Of a DNA stretch of 64,000 bases, positions 60,417-64,000 are shown piece by piece (the first letter of the stretch is position 1; each line of letters begins with the position of its first letter). The stretch is from positions 13,429 through 77,428 of the forward strand of contig JBNJHN010000002.1 in the NCBI GenBank assembly GCA_051748565.1, written 5' to 3'. Position numbers and translations under genes: made by a program. The notes under the pieces were generated by a model, which saw only the letters and a list, made by a program, of their open reading frames with translations, did no database searches and had not been told where the DNA came from. The DNA is from SKPH01 sp051748565 (lineage in GTDB: Bacteria > Bacillota > Dethiobacteria > DTU022).

Positions 60417-61379
60417 TTGGGCATAATTACAATATCGAGGGAATTCGGCTGCGGAGGGGAAACAATTGCCCGTTTGGTCGCAGAAAAAACGCAGTTTCTA
60501 TTGGTCAATAAGGATACAATTATCCAGGGCTTAACTGAATACGGTATAGTAGAACCACCAGAGGAATTGGATAAAATAGTTGTCAGCGATGATGGTGAAG
60601 AATTAATTCCTCAGTATGTTGAAGCAATGCATGATTATATCTATGATCTCGCCATACGTAATAACCTGGTTATTTTAGGACGTGGTGGTTCGATCCTATT
60701 TCGTGATTATCCACCTGCCCTGCATGTCAGGATCATTGCCCAGTTTACGCAGCGGGTTCAGAGGGTAATGAAATTATACGATCTTAACTCCGAAACAGCT
60801 GTTAAGCTGGTTAAAGAGAAAGATTCCGAAAAAAGACGCTATTACCGTCAAATTTTCGATGCTAACTGGAATAATGTGCGCTCCTATGACCTGGTCCTTA
60901 ATACTGAAAAAATGGGTCTCGAAGATGCTGCCGATATTATCGTTGCTGCTTATCAAATTCATGCGTCTCCACGGGAAATTAAAAACGGGCCTGGCGGAGT
61001 TGATATTGAAGTCGGTATCCTTACCCCTTCGGCAGAGGCAGAAGCTGATAAATTTATGCATTCTAGTGAAGAAGAATTTGCCCATATGCTTGATTTTTAT
61101 CGGCTTCGCTGGGAATATGAGCCGCGGACTTTCCTTTTGGAGTGGGATAGTGAAGGAAATGTAATTGAAGCATTTTCCCCTGATTTTTATCTTCCCGATC
61201 AAGATCTCTATATCGAACTGACTACCCAAAAACCGCGCCAGGCCTGGCGGAAAAATCGTAAAATCAGGCGTATGAAAGAGCTATATCCGGAAATAAATAT
61301 TCGCCTTATTGACAAAAAAGGCTTTGAGAGTCTGTTGAGAAAGCATAGTATAGATCAAGGTGAAGGAGAAGAGAGTTGA
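60417..61379 (+). CDS. Cytidylate kinase-like protein fused to a nuclease-like domain
   Basis: A 320-residue two-domain protein. The N-terminal about 195 residues (IITISREFGCGGETIARLVAEKT, then ILGRGGS) are a Cytidylate_kin2 (AAK6-type) domain, a P-loop kinase-like fold without the standard GKS motif. After residue about 220 the C-terminal domain (LDFYRLRWEYEPRTFLLEW, then FSPDFYLPDQDLYIELTTQKP) has the D-(x)n-E-x-T pattern of PD-(D/E)XK nuclease-like folds, similar to Vsr-like or DUF559-like proteins. I infer that it acts on nucleotides or nucleic acids; activity is unproven. The start is TTG 60417 after CAGGGGG. The stop overlaps the HPRT start by four bases. Confidence 0.7.
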   Translation: MGIITISREFGCGGETIARLVAEKTQFLLVNKDTIIQGLTEYGIVEPPEELDKIVVSDDGEELIPQYVEAMHDYIYDLAIRNNLVILGRGGSILFRDYPPALHVRIIAQFTQRVQRVMKLYDLNSETAVKLVKEKDSEKRRYYRQIFDANWNNVRSYDLVLNTEKMGLEDAADIIVAAYQIHASPREIKNGPGGVDIEVGILTPSAEAEADKFMHSSEEEFAHMLDFYRLRWEYEPRTFLLEWDSEGNVIEAFSPDFYLPDQDLYIELTTQKPRQAWRKNRKIRRMKELYPEINIRLIDKKGFESLLRKHSIDQGEGEES

Positions 61380-61921
61380 AAGAATATAAACCTTATCAGG
61401 AAGATCAGTTGAAAATATTACTGACCCAGGAGCAAATCGAGGCAAAGGTAGCCGAACTGGGGAAAAAAATTTCATATGATTATGCTGGAAAAAATTTGAT
61501 CCTGATCGGTGTCCTGCGCGGCAGTGCCTACTTTATGGTAGATTTAACCCGTAAGATGCATATTCCCTTTGCGATCGATTTTATTAGCATATCCCACTAC
61601 AGCGAACAGACTGATTCAGCAGGTGTAGTACGTATTACCAAAGATCTTGACTTGAGTATAACCGGCAAGCATGTCTTGATTATCGAAGATATAGTCGACA
61701 CAGGTTTAAGCCTTGGATATTTGCTCCGCAACCTTAAAACAAGGGATCCGGCAGACCTAAAAGTTTGTACACTGCTAAATGTTGAGGCCAGACGAATTGT
61801 CGAAGTGCCCGTCGATTATAAAGGCTTTGATTTACCCAATATTTTTGTGGTTGGTTACGGCCTCGATTATAACGAGAAATATCGCAACCTGCAGTTTATC
61901 GCAGAGTTCGACCGGCCTTAA
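61376..61921 (+). CDS. hpt: Hypoxanthine phosphoribosyltransferase
   Basis: A 181-residue purine-salvage enzyme converting hypoxanthine or guanine with PRPP to IMP or GMP. Seen: ILIGVLRGSAYFMVDL, the PRPP motif VLIIEDIVDTGLSLGYLL, and FVVGYGLDYNEKYRNLQ near the C-terminus. Start TTG 61376, overlapping the upstream stop by four bases with GGAGAAGAG as ribosome site. It is cotranscribed with the kinase/nuclease-like fusion. Confidence 0.96.
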   Translation: MKEYKPYQEDQLKILLTQEQIEAKVAELGKKISYDYAGKNLILIGVLRGSAYFMVDLTRKMHIPFAIDFISISHYSEQTDSAGVVRITKDLDLSITGKHVLIIEDIVDTGLSLGYLLRNLKTRDPADLKVCTLLNVEARRIVEVPVDYKGFDLPNIFVVGYGLDYNEKYRNLQFIAEFDRP

Positions 61922-61940
61922 ATAGAAATAAAAGTACATA

Positions 61941-61965
61941 ATAAAACCAGGTCCCAACAGACCTG
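61941..61965 (-). terminator. Terminator of the candidate ncRNA
   Basis: On the minus strand CAGGTC (complement of 61960-61965) and GACCTG (complement of 61948-61953) enclose a six-base loop, followed by GGTTTTAT. It lies 20 bp after the convergent HPRT stop. Confidence 0.7.
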
Positions 61966-62259
61966 CGGTTTATCCCTCAGAATCTTCATCCCTGACCATC
62001 GCCAGTCAATTCCATCGCCCCTACAGACGATTTCTTTTGACCTCCAGCCAGTTTATTCAGATTCTATGCTGTGGTGTTCCGGCGCTTCCCGATTCCAGTC
62101 CGGTTTTACCCTTTCCTTTATCTTTCTGCTACCGTCCCTTTCAGCTGCTCAGTTCTTTTGGATAGTTCCGGTTTCCAATCCGGGCTTGCACCTTTTTCTT
62201 TCACCGGTTTTTCCCTTTGAACCGAACCTGGTTCACCTTTCAGTCTCTCGGAACCTGGT
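61941..62259 (-). ncRNA. Candidate structured non-coding RNA of about 320 nt
   Basis: The minus strand from about 62259 to 61941 has a consensus promoter upstream, a terminator at its end and no good ORF. It contains nested, perfectly complementary segments: 62059-62065 with 61979-61985 (7 bp), 62037-62042 with 62004-62009 (6 bp), 62026-62031 with 62014-62019 (6 bp, with a 6-base loop), and near the 5' end 62251-62255 with 62230-62234. Many GAAA tetraloop-like segments occur. Hallmarks of tmRNA, RNase P RNA, SRP RNA and 6S RNA were not seen. It is antisense to nothing and lies in a 631 bp gene gap. The identity is unknown. Confidence 0.6.
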
Positions 62260-62263
62260 AGAA

Positions 62264-62294
62264 GTATAATAGCATGGACCGGAATAATTGTCAA
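62264..62294 (-). promoter_or_regulatory. Consensus promoter of the candidate ncRNA
   Basis: TTGACA (complement of 62289-62294) and TATTAT (complement of 62266-62271) are 17 bases apart on the minus strand, nearly the ideal housekeeping promoter. Transcription would start near 62259 and run towards the HPRT gene. Confidence 0.8.
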
Positions 62295-62552
62295 TAGTTT
62301 TTTCAATATTTTATAAAAAAAATTTATTGGATTAATTTGCCTTTAGACCGACAAATAAGCCGCAAGGTGGAGTTTGACTTTCAGCAGGGCTTAGCATTCT
62401 TTTAAACATTGGTTCTTTCGATAAACGCCTGCCTTGAGCGGATTGTCGAGCCGTTTATTAATGCTAATTTATTAAAAGGGATATGCATATTTTTAGCCAA
62501 TAGTATACATAACTGCTTAATATTGCACCATAAATGATAAGGAGTCTTGATA
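62295..62552 (+). other. Upstream region of atpD
   Basis: An AT-rich 258-bp stretch without an ORF. It should contain the atpD operon promoter, but no clear -35/-10 pair could be selected (TTGTCG…TAATTT near 62442-62470 is one weak candidate). AAGGAG at 62539-62544 is the ribosome site for atpD. No riboswitch recognised. Confidence 0.4.
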
Positions 62553-64000
62553 ATGCAGGAGAATAAGCCGCAGAAGAATCAAGCAGTTGAGAAGGATACC
62601 GGAAAAGTAGTCGCCGTTCGCAGCAGCGTGGTCGATGTGCTATTCCGGGATAGTAAACCTTCCTTGCACACCAAGCTTATAGCGGGTCCTGATAGCGATG
62701 TTGTTATCGAGGTAGTTTCTCACCATACAGGTGGGTTGGTGCGCGGAATTGCCCTTTCACCGACCAGTGGTCTTAGTCGTGGCGATCCGGTAATCGATAG
62801 TAAGGATATGATCCGCGTTCCGGTGGGGAAACAAATTCTTGGACGGATGTTCAATGTATTTGGCGATACCATAGATGAAAAAGAGGCAATTACAGATGTA
62901 GAGAGACGTGGTATACACCAGCCGCCGGCTTCAATTTCCCGCCGGGTCACGACAGCGGAAATATTTGAAACCGGTATAAAGGCTATTGATCTGCTCACTC
63001 CCCTGGAGAGGGGTGGTAAAGCAGGGCTTTTTGGCGGTGCAGGTGTCGGTAAAACTGTCTTAATCACAGAACTGATCAACAATACTGTCGGCAAGTATGA
63101 AGGTGTAAGCATTTTTTGCGGCATTGGCGAGCGGTCCCGTGAAGCCGAAGAACTTTACCGCGATATAAAGGAAGCAGGGGTTCTTGAGAATACGGTAATG
63201 ATATTTGGTCAGATGAATGAACCTCCCGGAGCACGATACCTGGTAGGGCACTCCGCTTTAACCATGGCCGAGTATTTTCGTGATGAGGCTAAGCAGGATG
63301 TCTTGTTCTTAATTGATAACATTTTTCGTTTTGTCCAGGCCGGTTCAGAGGTATCAGGCTTGCTTGGCAAAATGCCTTCAAGGGTCGGCTATCAGCCAAC
63401 CCTGGCTACTGAAATTGCAGAGCTTCAGGAACGCATTTCCAACACGGCAACTGGGGCAATCACATCGATTCAGGCGGTTTATGTGCCTGCGGATGATTTT
63501 ACAGACCCTTCGGCCACCCACACCTTCGCCCACCTCTCGGCTTCGATAATCCTTTCCCGTAAAAGGGCCAGTGAAGGTCTTTACCCTGCTGTCGACCCCC
63601 TGCGCTCCTGGTCGAAAATGCTAACGCCACTTGTGGTCGGTGAACGGCATTATAAGGTGGCCCAGGAAGTCAGGCGGACCCTGGCGGAATACGAAGAGTT
63701 AAAAGATATCATTGCTATGCTTGGATTGGAGGAGTTATCCCAGGATGACCGCCAGGTTGTTAACCGGGCCCGCCGTCTGGAGCGTTTTTTAACCCAGCCT
63801 TTTGTCACAACCGAGCAATTTACTGGATACAGCGGTAAGTTAGTTGATTTGGAAGATGCTATCATTGGCTGTGAGCGCATAATAAACGACGAGTTTGTCG
63901 AACGCTCCGAGTCAGATCTTTATATGCTTGGTAAAATCGAAGATATAAAATCTAAATCCGGATCTAAAAAGAAGCCTGGAGAAGACAAATCAGATGAAAG
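62553..64000 (+). CDS. atpD: F-type ATP synthase beta subunit, N-ATPase-like (partial)
   Basis: The 482 visible residues run off the right edge with no stop. Motifs: GGAGVGKTVLITELI (Walker A), the catalytic Glu in GIGERSREAEEL, VLFLIDNIFRFVQAGSEVSGLLG and VYVPADDFTDPSA. The variants EVSGLLG-x-MPSRVGYQ, and RARRLERFLTQPF, together with its position as the first gene of its operon with no alpha or gamma gene upstream, fit the N-ATPase (Na+-translocating, atpDCQRBFAG) group better than the standard atpIBEFHAGDC type. A C-terminal extension rich in Lys and Ser (KSKSGSKKKPGEDK) is visible. ATG 62553 has AAGGAG at ideal spacing. Confidence 0.88.
   Translation, partial: MQENKPQKNQAVEKDTGKVVAVRSSVVDVLFRDSKPSLHTKLIAGPDSDVVIEVVSHHTGGLVRGIALSPTSGLSRGDPVIDSKDMIRVPVGKQILGRMFNVFGDTIDEKEAITDVERRGIHQPPASISRRVTTAEIFETGIKAIDLLTPLERGGKAGLFGGAGVGKTVLITELINNTVGKYEGVSIFCGIGERSREAEELYRDIKEAGVLENTVMIFGQMNEPPGARYLVGHSALTMAEYFRDEAKQDVLFLIDNIFRFVQAGSEVSGLLGKMPSRVGYQPTLATEIAELQERISNTATGAITSIQAVYVPADDFTDPSATHTFAHLSASIILSRKRASEGLYPAVDPLRSWSKMLTPLVVGERHYKVAQEVRRTLAEYEELKDIIAMLGLEELSQDDRQVVNRARRLERFLTQPFVTTEQFTGYSGKLVDLEDAIIGCERIINDEFVERSESDLYMLGKIEDIKSKSGSKKKPGEDKSDE

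Noticed and set aside
61941..62259. tmRNA, RNase P, SRP or 6S RNA identity for the ncRNA candidate
   Set aside because: The conserved motifs of these RNAs (for example the GAGGAAAGTCC block of RNase P, the tRNA-like CCA end of tmRNA, the GGAAGCAGCC-type SRP core) were not seen; a formal Infernal search is still needed.
62118..62306. 62-codon minus-strand frame starting near 62306
   Set aside because: Its first codons contain the -35 and -10 boxes of a consensus promoter and the sequence is low in coding character; better explained as the promoter and 5' part of the ncRNA.

Overview
The window comes from an anaerobic, Gram-positive-type bacterium (Firmicutes/Clostridia-like; exact taxon not determinable here). 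Evidence: strong AGGAGG-type ribosome sites with many TTG/GTG starts, a selenocysteine-dependent NAD-linked formate dehydrogenase, oxygen-defence proteins typical of strict anaerobes (flavodiiron protein, rubrerythrin, rubredoxins, ferritin), an orphan RnfD-type protein and, at the right edge, the first gene of what looks like a Na+-type (N-ATPase) F-ATP synthase operon.

Layout. 1-7.7 kb: YtcJ-like amidohydrolase, an unknown membrane protein, and an RND exporter with a large inserted region, paired with its TetR regulator and a palindromic operator. 7.7-13.4 kb: flavodiiron protein with cupin, SppA, Yip1 protein, HtrA-like protease, orphan RnfD. 13.5-17.9 kb: three-subunit xanthine-dehydrogenase-type molybdoenzyme, two REP-like palindromes, DUF2284 protein. 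17.9-24 kb: ferritin and the nuoE/small Cys-rich/nuoF/fdhA operon; fdhA reads through an in-frame UGA at 22321 with a SECIS hairpin. 24-25 kb: decayed AbrB-type transporter genes. 25-36 kb: rhomboid, SDH-type Clp-fold protease, GNAT-nitrilase fusion, ZIP transporter, thioredoxin-domain YyaL protein, HIT, CBS, CAP, YibE/F, Lpd-like reductase. 36-43.3 kb: PrgY/TraB, a RAYT transposase with a REP copy matching those at 17.2 kb, RlmD, MATE, lipoprotein, glycerate kinase. 43.4-48.1 kb: a 91-residue HesB-like selenoprotein hidden by its UGA, rubredoxin, pyrimidine-dimer glycosylase/DUF1722 fusion, rubrerythrin, and an operon of NifS-like, IscU, TusA-like and DsrE-like proteins whose NifS lacks the PLP lysine. 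48.1-52.1 kb: FMN-binding protein, acyl-CoA dehydrogenase, polysaccharide deacetylase, iron-sulfur flavoprotein-like reductase. 52.2-59.3 kb: heat-shock operon (rubredoxin-like, dnaK, grpE, dnaJ, cbpM, clpB). 59.3-60.2 kb: Phd/PIN toxin-antitoxin module with its own promoter and operator. 60.4-61.9 kb: cytidylate-kinase-like/nuclease-like fusion and HPRT. 61.9-62.3 kb: candidate structured non-coding RNA of about 320 nt on the minus strand. 62.55 kb to the end: atpD.

The items most likely to be undescribed are the lysine-less NifS operon under a PerR-like operator, the candidate ncRNA, and the selenoprotein close to that sulfur/selenium-handling operon. Everything rests on reading the sequence; no database search was run.
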